A stretch of DNA of 64,000 nt from assembly GCA_026419775.2 (NCBI GenBank), contig JAOPGA020000732.1, positions 1 through 64,000 of the forward strand, written 5' to 3'. This document shows, in pieces, positions 1-11,270 of the stretch. Position numbers and translations under genes: made by a program. Positions within the stretch are counted from its first letter, which is position 1. Every line of letters starts with the position of its first letter. Below the pieces are notes generated by a model. That model searched no databases. It had not been told where the DNA came from and was given only the letters and a program-made list of their open reading frames with translations. The stretch comes from Acrasis kona. Its lineage: Eukaryota > Heterolobosea > Eutetramitea > Acrasida > Acrasidae.

Positions 1-235
1 ATGGATGATGAGCCATTACAATGAACACGGAAATAGTCGCTTCGCACTATTCCCAACCAGTAATGAATGTATTGGTTAGTTTTTCCAACTGCTACGCAGT
101 TCGGTTTTTTTTTTTTGAAGAGAACACACGTGTATATTACAATAAAGACTCTGTCAACTGGATCGCCTGCGGCGATTTGGATTTTTATCTAGAAATTAAG
201 AGTTCACTTCACTAGTCGCTACCGCTCCGACAAAG

Positions 236-448
236 TCAAACACTCTCTTCACCACAAGTCTCATAACCATCGCTCACTTCGTTCGCGATATTGTAGGAAA
301 CCCCAAGATTACTCAACTCAAAGCCAGATTTATAATCACAGGTTAATTTGATCGTCAAATACTTGGTTAAGGTTCTTGTTCTCTCATGTGTAGAGACATC
401 CTCATGTGTTAAGGTGACAACTTTGCTGCCTTTGACATCTACAAACAT
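236..448 (-). CDS. Small hypothetical protein
   Basis: An ATG-started frame of 70 codons ends with TGA at 236. The frame is open 11 codons further upstream but has no ATG there. Composition is mixed and soluble, rich in T, K, E and S, with no membrane segment or motif that I recognise. It may be the last exon of a longer gene or a chance frame. It lies downstream of the ankyrin gene on the same strand. Confidence 0.3.
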   Translation of the reverse strand: MFVDVKGSKVVTLTHEDVSTHERTRTLTKYLTIKLTCDYKSGFELSNLGVSYNIANEVSDGYETCGEESV

Positions 449-559
449 GTTAGAAGGAAGAAGGATGACTACATAAAACAAAAAGAGGAAGTGACAATAA
501 ATTTAATCTCAATATAAAAAAACATGCTTTTCATTCAAATAATCAAGTAGGTTCCGTTT

Positions 560-2107
560 TTATTGTTTGAGGATATCTTCACAAAAGTCATCGCCCAGTT
601 TTATTCTCACACGTTCATCTTTCAAAAGAAGTTGAACTACATCTGATTTCTTATGTTCTCTAGCGTTCCTTATGGCAATGTTGTCATCTACGCTAGGATC
701 GACACGTGGATCACTAAGAAGTAGTTCAACTACATCTTTGTGTCCTTTAGAACAAACACATGATAGAATAAGGCTCCATCTTTTTCCAGGATCAACACGA
801 GGATCATTTAAAAGTAGTTTAACTATATCTGTGTGACCATTCCTACAAGCATCCGAAAGTGCTGCATTGTCTAATGCACTAGGATCAAAACGTGAATAAT
901 TTATAAGTAGTTTGACTATATCTGTGTGACCACGTCTACAAGCAACCAAAAGTGCTGCATTGTCATCTGAACCAGGTTTAAAATATGGATCATTTAATAG
1001 TCGATTAGCTCCATCTCTTTGCCTATTTAAATTATATTCTAAAAAATACTTATTGTTCCGTACACTAGGATCAACACGAGGATCATCTAAAAGTAGTTTA
1101 ACTACATCAGTGTGCCCATTCCTACAAGCTTCTTTAATGGCCCTGTTATCTTCTGCAGCAGGATCAACACGTGGATCATCTAAAAGTAGTTTAACTACAT
1201 CAGTGTGCCCATTTTCGCTAGCTTCTTTAATAGGTATATTTTTCCACGGTTCCATAATATTAGGGTCATCTCCTCCACTAGGATCAACACGTGGATCATC
1301 TAAGAGTAATTTCACTACATTTGCATGTCCATTACTGCTAGCTTCTTTGATGGCAATATTATCTTCTGCAGCAGGATCAACACGTGGATCATCTAAGAGT
1401 AATTTCACTAGATTTGCATATCCATTACTGCTAGCTTCTTTAATAGCAATATTATCGCCTGCACTAGGATCAACGTTATGTGGATCATCTAAAAGTAGTT
1501 TAACTACATCAGTGTGCCCCTCAGAGCAGGCAAATTGAATGCATTCGTAATCTTCCCCACGGTCAACACGCTTATTATTGAGAAACAATCGAACAAGATC
1601 TACGTTTCCGTCACGACAAGCTAAATGAATAAAATTAGGATTATCGTAAATTGGTCCAATTTTAGCGAAGTTGGGGTCAACACGCTCATCATTCAGTAGA
1701 TTTTTGATTATGTTAATACATTTTTCTTCTTCGTGTTGTACTCCCATTATCTCATCATATCCATTTTCTTTTAATAATCCGTACTCCACAAGAATGTTGA
1801 ATCGATATTGTGGGTTCTTGAGGCTGTAGATTATTTTAATAAGCGAAAAAAATTCCGACTGCATTATTAGGTTCAGCTGTTCAAAACTCTTTTCAAACCA
1901 TTCACTAAGAATCATTTCGACTACCTCTTCGTTCCCTTTGCAAATTGAAAGTATAGTAAATAGTTGGCGTTGAAAGCTTTCGTATATAGGTACAATTTCT
2001 TCGTCCGACTTTGTATACGGAATAGTTTCGGCGTCAAAGTAAAAATCCGATATAATTTTCCAAATCTCAACAGGTAGCACAACACCGGTGTTCTTTGAAT
2101 TCAACAT
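560..2107 (-). CDS. Ankyrin-repeat protein with F-box-like N-terminus
   Basis: Single-exon protein of 515 residues starting at ATG 2107. Residues 1-30 (LPVEIWKIISDF) resemble the start of an F-box-like helix. Residues about 30-140 are helical with no clear family. From about residue 145 to the end there are roughly eleven ankyrin units with the consensus DDPRVDPS.DN.AIKEAS.NGH.DVVKLLL. Units between about 230 and 350 are nearly identical, which implies recent tandem duplication; one unit is degenerate (around 365-390). This ankyrin subtype is common in large lineage-specific families of heterolobosean amoebae. Binding partner unknown; if the F-box-like segment is real, a role as a ubiquitin-ligase adaptor is possible. 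The repeat also keeps a 192-codon frame open on the + strand, which is a shadow. Confidence 0.9.
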   Translation of the reverse strand: MLNSKNTGVVLPVEIWKIISDFYFDAETIPYTKSDEEIVPIYESFQRQLFTILSICKGNEEVVEMILSEWFEKSFEQLNLIMQSEFFSLIKIIYSLKNPQYRFNILVEYGLLKENGYDEIMGVQHEEEKCINIIKNLLNDERVDPNFAKIGPIYDNPNFIHLACRDGNVDLVRLFLNNKRVDRGEDYECIQFACSEGHTDVVKLLLDDPHNVDPSAGDNIAIKEASSNGYANLVKLLLDDPRVDPAAEDNIAIKEASSNGHANVVKLLLDDPRVDPSGGDDPNIMEPWKNIPIKEASENGHTDVVKLLLDDPRVDPAAEDNRAIKEACRNGHTDVVKLLLDDPRVDPSVRNNKYFLEYNLNRQRDGANRLLNDPYFKPGSDDNAALLVACRRGHTDIVKLLINYSRFDPSALDNAALSDACRNGHTDIVKLLLNDPRVDPGKRWSLILSCVCSKGHKDVVELLLSDPRVDPSVDDNIAIRNAREHKKSDVVQLLLKDERVRIKLGDDFCEDILKQ

Positions 2108-2214
2108 GTTTTAAGGAGACTCTAGCTTGGACGGACTATAAATTGGGACCGGACTATAAAACTAAAAATAAAATAAAAAACGAAGTTACTTCAAACACAA
2201 ACGCAATCATGTAG

Positions 2215-2637
2215 ATGTGCCCGGGATGTGGTGTAACTATGTCTTTAGACTCGGCAAGAAAGCATAAGAATGGTGGCCAAACCGTAAGCCGTGCATCCGA
2301 TACCGGATATCTAGAATTGTACGAGACGACAAATCGGTTGAAAACCAATAAAGAGTTGTTATCGGCTATTTGAGGGGGAAAGACCGAAGAAGAAGAGGAA
2401 AACATCAGAGAAGCGCGCGGTAACAGTTGCTGTTGTTCAACAAGAGGTACAGAAGCAGAACAAAAGAAGCGGAAGAAACCAATTTGCAAAAAATGCAATA
2501 ATCCATACACCAAGGAGTTTCATGATTATAAGGGCAAAGGTCAAAAAGTTTGTAGTAAACGTTGTAAATTAATTGTAAAATGTGTATTTTTGGGGCATTC
2601 TAAAATTACAATTCTTGTCCGAATTCAAGAACACTAA
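2215..2637 (+). pseudogene. Broken cysteine-rich small ORF
   Basis: Coding-like sequence runs through this stretch but is spread over at least two reading frames. It begins ATG with a C-x2-C knuckle (MCPGCGVTMSLDSARKH), continues with a basic PKKKRK nuclear-signal-like run, and ends with a second cysteine cluster (CKKCNNP...CSKRC) before a TAA. The paired CxxC motifs suggest a small zinc-binding nucleic-acid protein. I could find no intron with GT-AG ends that joins the frames, so it is either a decayed gene or affected by sequence error. Family unknown. Confidence 0.35.
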
Positions 2638-2923
2638 ATATCCTTTACAATAAATTGTTATTTGAGATTTTTTTGTTCAATATTTTATTAATATGTTTAT
2701 TTGTGTAGTCACACGAATAGTCATTCGAATATTTGTTACGAAGCCCTAATACTACCCATATTCTCTAGAGGCTTCGAATCTGAACAAAAAGGATCTTTTA
2801 TGTATAAGGTTCACAAAGATATTTACAATGCATAGAATTTTAAAATAGATATCGGATGCGGATCAATTTACTAGTAATTATTAATATCAATTCAATAGGT
2901 CGTCATTTCTACACCTTTTCAAA

Positions 2924-3516
2924 ATGGAAATTATAATAGTGGGAGGTGTAGTACTTATCGGTGTGTAATTATATTTGTATTGTTATAACGATCCGTAGGA
3001 TGTGGCGTAGCAGCTGGTGTTGCAGGTGGAGTTGAAGCGTACAAGAAGAGGAAAGAAGGTAAACGAAAATGGATACTTGCCGGAGAAAGAATGTTAGATG
3101 AACATACGGGATTCCGAAATGAACTTGACGATGACATACATCACGAACATTTGGACCAAATTGCACCAATAGAACAAAAACACATAGCCCCAGGTCAAGT
3201 AGTCGACAGCATAGATACTAATAAGAAACCTGACCAGTTTAAGTTGAAGTCTGTGGTTATCAAGGATGAAAAGGGCAAGAAAAAGATATCTACAAAAGCA
3301 GGTTTATTGTATGAGTCAAACGGAGACGTAGTTTGTGTCTCTGTGCCTCGTTCAATTTTGACGAAGTTAAAGAAACCACATCTTGAGAGGAAGCTTTACT
3401 GTATAGACGCTACCACAGAAAACAAAAGGACTTATAAAAAGGTCCTATTGTATTATAATGGACACAACCAACAGGACGATATCGTGTTCAGTAATAATCT
3501 CGACATTTTCATGTAA
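2924..3516 (+). CDS. Small membrane-anchored protein, 184 aa
   Basis: Two exons, 2924-2960 and 2999-3516, joined by a 38-nt intron (GTGTGT...CCGTAG). The splice turns a broken frame into a smooth glycine-rich hydrophobic segment (residues about 1-24, MEIIIVGGVVLIGCGVAAG) followed by basic KKRKEGKRK. This is typical of an N-terminal signal anchor with the rest in the cytosol. The remaining 150 residues are soluble, with a K-rich beta-type C-terminal half ending NNLDIFM. I do not recognise the family. Nothing nearby suggests a pathway. The gene model is supported by the splice; function is unknown. Confidence 0.65.
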
Positions 3517-3918
3517 TATAATATAAAATAATAAAATTTTCACTTTACAAGCATCAACTGTTCATACACATTAAATTGTTCTTATTCAGCAATAATCTAC
3601 ATCCTCCTTGACCTTATTTAAGTTCGATTCCAAATGACTCTTGATAATGAATTTGGGGGTATGACATAACATGCCCGAAATAATTGCGCAATCAAGGAGG
3701 GGTATCTATAATTGCAACATTCATAACATCCCATCAGGTAAATTATTCGACCAATGGTCCGCAGCTGACAAATGAAATCGCCTCAAATCTCTTACAGGTT
3801 CATCTTTGCAAATTAGTACAATCATACTCATACGAAGTCGAAGAGCTATCGGTGCGTAATATTCGTTGGTAAACCTCAGTTGTTCTATTTACAATTATCG
3901 CAAACGTTCTCGCAAAGA
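3517..3918 (+). other. Gap upstream of Sac1 with an unresolved short frame
   Basis: About 400 bp between the small membrane protein and Sac1. A helical frame (NEIASNLLQVHLCKLVQSYSYEVEELS, here shortened to NEIASNLLQVHLCKL) runs through about 3717-3845. An ATG at 3671 starts 11 plausible codons, but I could not join them with consistent phases. It may hold a very small gene or 5' leader exons of Sac1. Nothing else seen. Confidence 0.25.
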
Positions 3919-5674
3919 ATGGATCATGAAATGCTATTGCACACCGACAAACACCAAGTATTGATAAGCAGCGTCGACAGAGTACTTTCATTCGATAGAG
4001 CCACCGGATCAATCTCCAGCTCTCACACACCCCAAACTGATCACATTTTGAAGAATAATAAAGGAGTCCATGTATTTGGAGTATTGGGGACAATGCAATT
4101 ATCTTCTGCAAATTACCTCTTTGTAATTGCTGATCAATTAAAGGTCGGAACATTGAGTACCCACGAAGTACATTTAATCAAAAATGTTGATTTCGTAAAT
4201 ATATCCAATAAACCTACCACCGATGCTGATATGTAATAATTGATCACACTAACTACTAATCTTTTAGACGCTACTTGACTCTGCTCCGTAGAACATTTAC
4301 TTCTCAAGGATTCTACTATTCAAAAACAATGGATCTCACAACACACCTAAAAGCGTGGTACTTATCCGGTAGAAAATTGAACAAACCAGACGAAGCGTTC
4401 TGGTGGAACAGACACATTAGCAAATCAATCATTGATGCAGGATACCAATATTGGGTACATCCCATCATTAGAGGATGTAAGTTGTTGGCTCTTGACGGTA
4501 CTAAACTTCCTAGTTGTAGAATTCCATCAAGTTAACTTGGACCATGACACCTTTCAGTTTGGCATCATTTCAAGATTAGGTTGCAAAAGAGTCGGAACCA
4601 GATACAACACAAGAGGAGCCGATAAACTTGGAAATGTAGCAAACTACGTAGAAACAGAACAAATCGTTCACCGTAAGTATTCCATCAAAAGTCTCAACTA
4701 ACCTACAAGACAAGAACAATTTACTATCGTTCCTACAGGTGCGTGGTTCCATTCCTCTGAGATGGACACAACGTACTAATTTAAAGTACAAGCCGAAACT
4801 AGTCCTTTCCACTCCAGTCGAAAACATTTTCCAAATACACATCAAGAACCAGATGGATCGCTATAGCAAGATCAAAATCATCAACTTGATCAACCAGGAA
4901 GGCTCAGAGAACCTTATTGGGGACAAGTTCAAAGCAGCCCATCAGGAATTGAATCATGGACCCGACCTAAAGTACTTGGCCTTTGATTTCCACAACAAGA
5001 CCAAATTAACCAACTTTGATGGCATATTGGAATTGATGAACAGCGTCAAGGATGAACTGAGTGATTTTGGTTACACACGAATCAACCTTGATGGATGCGT
5101 AACCGACAAGACCCAACAAGGTGTTTTGAGAGTCAACTGCATTGATTGTTTGGATCGCACAAACGTTTGTGAGTCAGTGTTTGGAAGGATGGTGCTCGAC
5201 GAACAATTACATCATTTACACATTTTCAAGGACGACCATCAACACGTCAAGGATGAACCTTTGATTGAACAATTATTCAAAAATGGTACGTTGCATGTTC
5301 TTTTGGTATTTTCTAATCGTGACAGTATGGGCGGATAATGGAGACGCACTAAGCAACTTGTACGCAGGAACCAATGCCATCAAAGCCGACTTTACGAGAA
5401 CTGGAAAACGAACTTTGAGAGGATTGATTAATGATGGAATCAACAGCTTGAGAAGATACTATTTGAATAACTTTAAGGATGGAGAGAAGCAGGATGGTTT
5501 GAACTTACTTTTAGGACGCGTCGTCATCAAGGACAATAATGAATTGAGCGAATCACAAAAGACCGCAACACAACTCGTAAGTGCACCACTCATTCATGTG
5601 TTTTCATGTTTTAGCGATTTTATATTGGACTGGCCACTATATCTGCACTTGTGTATTGTTCCATTAAAAAATAA
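3919..5674 (+). CDS. SAC1: Sac1-family phosphoinositide phosphatase
   Basis: Six exons: 3919-4232, 4268-4476, 4514-4672, 4710-5285, 5326-5576, 5615-5674; introns 35-40 nt; 522 residues. It is the orthologue of yeast Sac1/human SACM1L, the ER/Golgi PtdIns4P phosphatase. The sequence shows the SAC domain blocks GTRYNTRG, ANYVETEQIV, RGSIPLRW, NLKYKP, the catalytic CX5R(T) motif CIDCLDRT (around residue 371), and DFTRTGKRT. The last exon encodes one hydrophobic segment (YIGLATISALVYCSI) ending KK, so the protein looks tail-anchored; yeast and human Sac1 have two membrane spans there. Each splice was fixed by restoring conserved SAC blocks. Start chosen at the first ATG in frame with exon 1. The 3' end is 25 bp from the convergent Ubc2 gene. 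Confidence 0.92.
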
Positions 5675-5699
5675 AAGTGTTTTTATAAAAATTGTTTAT

Positions 5700-6245
5700 T
5701 TACATCATTGCAGTTTCAAGACTCTTCTCAGCGCACTATACATGTTGTGATTGAATGTTGTAAAAACAACTTACCTTTCGAACTCTCCTCTTGTACATTT
5801 TAGGGTTAGCAACGATCATTTGAGCTGCGTCTGGGTTAGCAGGGGATGAAGAATTTGGGTCGGTTAGTAAGCTTTGAATTGATGTTAGTACTGATCCAAC
5901 AGTATATATTGGACTCCATTTATCTTGTATAATATCAAGACATATAGAACCGTCCTTGTAAATGTTTGGATGGAACATTTCTGTCGTGAAACGAATCTTT
6001 GGAGCCTTTGTTGGGTATTCTTCGGAAAAAGTAAGGGTTAATGAATAGATTCCTCCTTCCCACGCAGTATCTGCTGGACCAACTATTGTGGCGTTCCAAA
6101 CGTATAAGTCATCATCCTCAATGGGAGCAGCACTCACCCCTTCAGCTAGGAAGATTAGAATAACCAAATCTTTAACGAGTGACTTACGTGGATCCTGGTT
6201 GATGGCTTTGAGATCAGATAGCAGACGCAGTGAAGACGCACTCAT
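5700..6245 (-). CDS. UBC2: Ubiquitin-conjugating enzyme E2, Rad6/Ubc2 type
   Basis: Three exons, 6245-6188, 6145-5775, 5735-5700, introns of 42 and 39 nt; 154 residues, close to the 150-172 of Rad6 proteins. The catalytic cysteine falls at C88 (GSICLDI), exactly as in Rad6. The HPNIYKDGS and SLLTDPNSSSPAN blocks are those of the RAD6/UBE2A branch, which ubiquitinates histone H2B and PCNA and serves N-end-rule ligases. The first splice restores DPPEGVSAAP and the second yields a KCAEKSLETAMM tail; the acidic tail of yeast Rad6 is absent. It converges on Sac1. Confidence 0.93.
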
Positions 6246-6394
6246 TCTTTTTTTTTGATATGAGCAACTTGAACAAAACTCAATCAATATTTTGAAAGAA
6301 TATTCTTACCGTACTGTATTTGTAAACAGAAAATACCCTTTATGTATAGTGCTTATTAAATACATGAAGGGTATTATTGATTGTATATGAAATA

Positions 6395-6942
6395 TCAGTC
6401 TTTGATTTCTTCCACGCGACTTGCGGCCTTGTAAGTACATGATCTAGATCCATCATTATCATGTTTAACTAAGATCAATAACTTAAAGAACACATATTTA
6501 TTGATACATGTAGAATTCATGACAGGTTTGAACAAATTATTGGAAAGCCTTGTTGACTATTGTTATTGAAGCAGGAAAACGATACTGTTCATTGTAGGCG
6601 CTAATACTTGTTGAGTTTTAAGTTCAACATTCTCTATAAGTTGTCTGCTTCTTTTTTTTATCATTATGCAGAATAAGTTCGATGAACTCGAAACGAATTG
6701 ATAATTGCGCCCCAACACTTTAGCTTCAAGTTTAATTTGCGAAATTCCTCCAAAATTGCTCAAAAAACTCTGCATAGCTATATAGCAATCAAAATAGCAA
6801 CCAAGATCTTCCAAAATAAATTTAGGTTATCTTTACGTCATCAACGTCGCATTTTTCATCGGTACCTATAGGTCGAAATCCGTTGTTGAACGTTAGAATT
6901 TTACAACCGCTGTACTCAACTTTCGAAAACTACTTTGAACAT
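6395..6942 (-). CDS. Unrecognised multi-exon gene
   Basis: Three open stretches on the minus strand look coding and lie in order. About 6929-6846 includes GCKILTFNNGFRPIGTDEKC. 6814-6563 includes FLSNFGGISQIKLEAKVLGR. About 6555-6395 includes SRSCTYKAASRVEEIKD and ends TGA at 6395. They read as one protein of roughly 170 residues, but the joints would need introns of about 24-30 nt, so exon limits are uncertain. An ATG at 6942 could be the start; the WD40 gene starts at 6956 on the other strand. The mixture of beta and helical segments suggests a small globular protein. I do not recognise the family. Confidence 0.4.
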
Positions 6943-6955
6943 CTTGGTGGGTGAT

Positions 6956-9696
6956 ATGAGTCAGTATTTAAGGTCGTCCGTTAAGATAGGAGGTATTAAG
7001 ATCTATAAAACGATTCACTTAACATTTATAGTTAGACCACAAACTCTGAATTTAGTTCGCTCTCAGGATGCAGATAATTCAACACAGAATTCAACAGCTA
7101 AACCTAGCAGTATTAATCTAACAAAAAGACCTCTAACTACCGGGGCTACACCCAAAACTCCTACATTATCTGTGACTCCAAAAGCAGCAAAACCCAAGAC
7201 ACCCCAACCTACGAGTACGTCTGCACCGATAAAATCTATCATAGTTCCAACAAAAGGTAACCTAATTCATACGTTTATGTTAATTTTTTTTAGAAAAGCG
7301 CTCAATATTAGGAGGAGCAACAAAGACACCAACAACTGAACCTATCAGATCAAAAGTGCTCAGACGTAAGCATACATCACTGATTAAATACTAAACAAGA
7401 ACAAGCTAAGGGCATTCTTAACAAGACACCCTCCGTCGAAGATTCTATTGAACAGTTTTCACAAACCGCAAGCGTTCTTAAACCAGTTGAAAATCCAGAC
7501 GCGATAGTAAAAAAAACCAGCCAATGGGAGATGTGCAGACAGGAAAAAGATTTGTTAGAAAAAGGAACTGGAAGGAGTTTATGCCAAGTAGGTGATCATA
7601 TTTGGGAGGGAGGAGCTGGTGGTCAATTAGCTGTCTATGACAGCAGGACATTGGAGCTAGTCAAGAGCAAATGCAATCTTCACGTGATTACAAGATCTGC
7701 TGATAATATGACTTCAATGGGCATTATAGATACCAAACTGAAAGGTAAAAAAGAATACACAAGGAAGGTTTGGAGTGGATTTAGTAGTGGAAGAGTACTG
7801 ATATGGAATGCAGTAACAGCTAAAAGAGAGACCGATTGCATAAGCTGCCACAGCACCTCTGTCACTTCTATAGTACAGGTGAAGGATAGTGTATGGACAG
7901 CTTCGATGGACGGTACTATCAGGTTGTGGGAGAGTGATACATTGTTACCTAGCAAGACAATAACAGAGTCAGCGCCCATCAGAAGCATGTTGCTTGTAGA
8001 GAACGAATCAAACATGTGGATTGCAATGGAAGATGGCGTCGTGAGCGTGAGGCATACTAGCGACGGTGACACCATCAAAACATTAGATGCTGGTGAAGAC
8101 ACATTTGTACAAACACTAGTGTATACTAATGGTCATGTTTGGGGAGGGTGTTCCGATGGTACACTATGTGTTTGGAATGCGATTACAAAAAAACGTGTGA
8201 AATTGTTGAAGCCTCATGACCAGGCGGTAAATGCGTTATGTGCTTCTACCGAACAGGTGTGGAGTGCCAGCGTTGATAAGAGCATAAGTGTACATGATGC
8301 CACTACTCTTAAAGGTTTAAAGAAGATTAGAGGATCTAGTGTCTGGGTTACAAACATGGCAATTGGTTGTGGTCATTTGTTCGCCACCTGTTCTGATAAA
8401 AAAGTACGGTGGTGGAGTTGTTTAGGCGATGTAGTTGAACAACGTTTGAGACCAATGAACGATTCCAACAGAATAAATTCCCCAAGAAAGGGCTCGTTGC
8501 AAGTTGATTTTAGCTCCAAGTCTATTGCATCCAAGTTGACACCAAAGAATGACATCAACTCAATACAAGACACAACGACCTTTGAAGATTTCTTTGAAGC
8601 ATCTATGAGGGATTTGAATTTGCAAGGCGATCCATCAATCATAAAAAGAAGGGCATTTTCAGCAGCAGACATTACGTCACCTACATCCCAAATTGAATCA
8701 CGAATCTATCAAGATGTACTAGAATATGATGAAATCCAAAGTGATGCAGTTTCGAGCAGCAGTAACCGGGACCCGCAGTATGATGAAGACGAGTCAACAC
8801 AAAACCAAAGCACAGCAGCTGACGACGACGAACCTGCCGACGACCTCTTGAGCGACGAGGAGAATAGCGACGAAGACGACGACTTTAAAAAGGATTTCAA
8901 AATTATGGAGTTTGAAAAAGAAATCGTAATGCTCAGAAAGCAACTACTAACAAGTACAGACAGAATTGCCAAATACAAGTACAAACTGAAGAATGCTCAA
9001 AGTAAATTACACATGAGTGAATCAGAAGTCGATGGTCTTTCTCAAAAATATCAACACATTAAAAATGAATTCCACGAGGTTAGGGCCCGGTCCGAACTTT
9101 TACAAAGCGAATTAGAAAGGTCAAAGTTGGAATGTGAAAATGTGAGACATGAACACGAGATCATTACCAACAAGGTGGATGCCCTTTGTATCGAAAATGG
9201 ATTCAACAAATCAGAAGGCATCCAAAAGGTATCACAACTAATAGAGTCACTACAAAAGCAAGTAGAAGAATCGAGGGCATCCGAAGAAGAGCCATCACTA
9301 GGTGTCGACACCATCAACACCACTCCGATACAAACAGAGATTATAGACAAGCAACAACATTCGGACGATATTAATGCTCTCAACAACATGAACTCTATAT
9401 TCATTGAATCTGTCAAGGATAGAATCAAGGACTTGGATCAGGATTTCGAAAATTCAATGACTAGTGTTCAGGAGGTTATACTTGTGTCGGATCAAGTTAG
9501 ACAAGAAAATGTACATTTAATTCAAAAAGTTCAATCTCTCGATGCGGAGGTGAATGCTCTTAAACACTTGCTGTATTCCATGGGAGAGGAGGAGCAAGGT
9601 CAAGACTTGATCAAAATGATGGGTGATTATGTAGTGGAGTACTCTATTGAGCTTGAGAGACTGTGTGCTTCTGGAAATGTTGGGATGAGTGTATAA
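6956..9696 (+). CDS. WD40-repeat coiled-coil protein, 876 aa
   Basis: Four exons: 6956-6992, 7032-7256, 7294-7365, 7400-9696 (introns 39, 37, 34 nt). Residues 1-150 are a T/P/K-rich disordered leader. Residues about 160-455 form a beta-propeller with WD-type blades that carry the recurrent W(S/T)..(S/D)G.. pattern (VWSGFSSGRVLIW, VWTASMDGTIRLW, VWGGCSDGTLCVW, VWSASVDKSISV). Residues about 560-610 are acidic and S-rich, and about 615-800 form a coiled coil with many hydrophobic heptads. The blade pattern resembles the propeller found in front of plant-type inositol 5-phosphatases, but no phosphatase domain follows. Likely a scaffold protein; partner unknown. Confidence 0.8.
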
Positions 9697-9863
9697 TGTG
9701 TAAAATTTGGTTGATAAATGTAATTTTCGATTGTTTTTTTGTTCGTTGCTCAATACCAAGCGCCATTTCATTTTGTGTGAACCTTGAAGACTACAATTTT
9801 AAAAATGTATCAAGCCTCTTTTCCCTGTCTCCTCCCAAATAAAATTGAGATTACAATTTGGAA

Positions 9864-11174
9864 ATGCACTGTCATAACATAATGGACGATTTTATATCGT
9901 GCGAAGATGTACTTTTGCACATGGTATCCTTTATGCCGACGACAACATGGTTGTCATTTTGTATGACATGCACCGATATTTCGAAATACAACAGGGACTC
10001 CAGGGTGACTAATAACAAAGTGTTTAGAGTACAGAAAACAGCGACAGATTCTGACATTAAAAGAGGAAATATCAAGGGAGTCCGAAATTTAGTTTTTAAT
10101 AATTGCAAATACATTTCGGACTCGGCATTTTCTCATATCGAAGGGTTTCACACCCTGGAGATGAGTAACTGTGAACAAATTACCAACTCAGCTCTGGAAC
10201 ATTTCGAGGGCATCCACACTTTGGCTTTAACAAACAATGAAAATATCACGGATGCAGCCCTCGTGCATATCAAGGGAATACACACCCTGGATATAAGTTT
10301 CTCCCAACAGTTCACCGATGCAGCCTTTGTTCACCTTGAAGGTATTCACACCCTTGATATTAGATTTGGTCTGAACTATACCGATGCAGCCCTTGCTCAC
10401 ATCCACGGCATTCACACTTTATATATGGATGACTGCAAAATCTCCGATGCAGGTTTGGTGCATCTCAAGGGCATACACACCCTAAGTATGATCAATTGCA
10501 CTCGAATCACCGATGCAGGTTTTGTGCATCTCAAAGGAATACATACTCTAACGATGATCGAGTGCGATCAAATCACAGATGCTGCCATTGTTCATCTCAA
10601 AGGAATACATACCTTGATAATGAGTTACTGCAAACAAGTCACGGACGAAGCTATCGTCCATCTCAAAGGAATACATAGTTTGTGCTTACAAGGTGTTGAC
10701 AAAATCACTGGAGCATCCTTCGCTCACATCAAAGGAATACAATCCTTGAGTATAACTGGTTGTGCACTGATTACTGATGAAGCCTTTGTGCACCTTGAAG
10801 GCATACAGAAGCTTGATATAAGAGGTTTTGAGCATATTACTGATGCAGCCATTGCTCACTTGAAGGGAATAAAAACTTTGTATATGAATTTTTGTACTAA
10901 AATAACAGATGATGCGTTTGTTCATCTCAAAGGCGTTCATACTTTGAGTATAGTTGGTTGTACTCAAATAACTGATGAAGCTCTCGTGCATCTTGAAGGT
11001 ATTCATACATTGTATGTTAATCAATGTGCGAAAATTACTGATGCTGGACTTGTGTATCTTAAGGGAGTCAATACTTTGGATGTAAGTGGTTGTTACAAAG
11101 TTACTAAAGCTGGACTTGTTCATGTTGCAGGTGCAACAAATCTCTTCAACGATTTGTTACAGCATTATTACTAA
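9864..11174 (+). CDS. Leucine-rich-repeat protein, AMN1/F-box type
   Basis: Single-exon protein of 436 residues. The N-terminus (CEDVLLHMVSFMPTTTWLSFCMTC) looks like an F-box helix bundle. Residues about 80-430 are about fifteen cysteine-containing LRRs of 23-24 residues with consensus LKGIHTL.I..C..ITD.AFVH. This is the AMN1/FBXL pattern of LRRs, which usually choose substrates for SCF ubiquitin ligases. Units are very alike, pointing to recent expansion. Start taken at ATG 9864; ATG 9882 is also possible. Confidence 0.85.
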   Translation: MHCHNIMDDFISCEDVLLHMVSFMPTTTWLSFCMTCTDISKYNRDSRVTNNKVFRVQKTATDSDIKRGNIKGVRNLVFNNCKYISDSAFSHIEGFHTLEMSNCEQITNSALEHFEGIHTLALTNNENITDAALVHIKGIHTLDISFSQQFTDAAFVHLEGIHTLDIRFGLNYTDAALAHIHGIHTLYMDDCKISDAGLVHLKGIHTLSMINCTRITDAGFVHLKGIHTLTMIECDQITDAAIVHLKGIHTLIMSYCKQVTDEAIVHLKGIHSLCLQGVDKITGASFAHIKGIQSLSITGCALITDEAFVHLEGIQKLDIRGFEHITDAAIAHLKGIKTLYMNFCTKITDDAFVHLKGVHTLSIVGCTQITDEALVHLEGIHTLYVNQCAKITDAGLVYLKGVNTLDVSGCYKVTKAGLVHVAGATNLFNDLLQHYY

Positions 11175-11270
11175 AGATGTGATTGTGTTTTTTGTTTTCT
11201 TGTATGCGATGCTCATCGTTAAATTGTAATGTAAATAGTTGTCCACCATGACACCTTTCACCCATCAAAA

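Noticed and set aside
21-215. 64-codon + frame at the window start
   Set aside because: Low-complexity F run, no motif, no splice or poly(A) support.
960-1538. 192-codon + strand frame
   Set aside because: Exact antisense of the ankyrin repeats; its periodic composition comes from the repeat, with no independent support.
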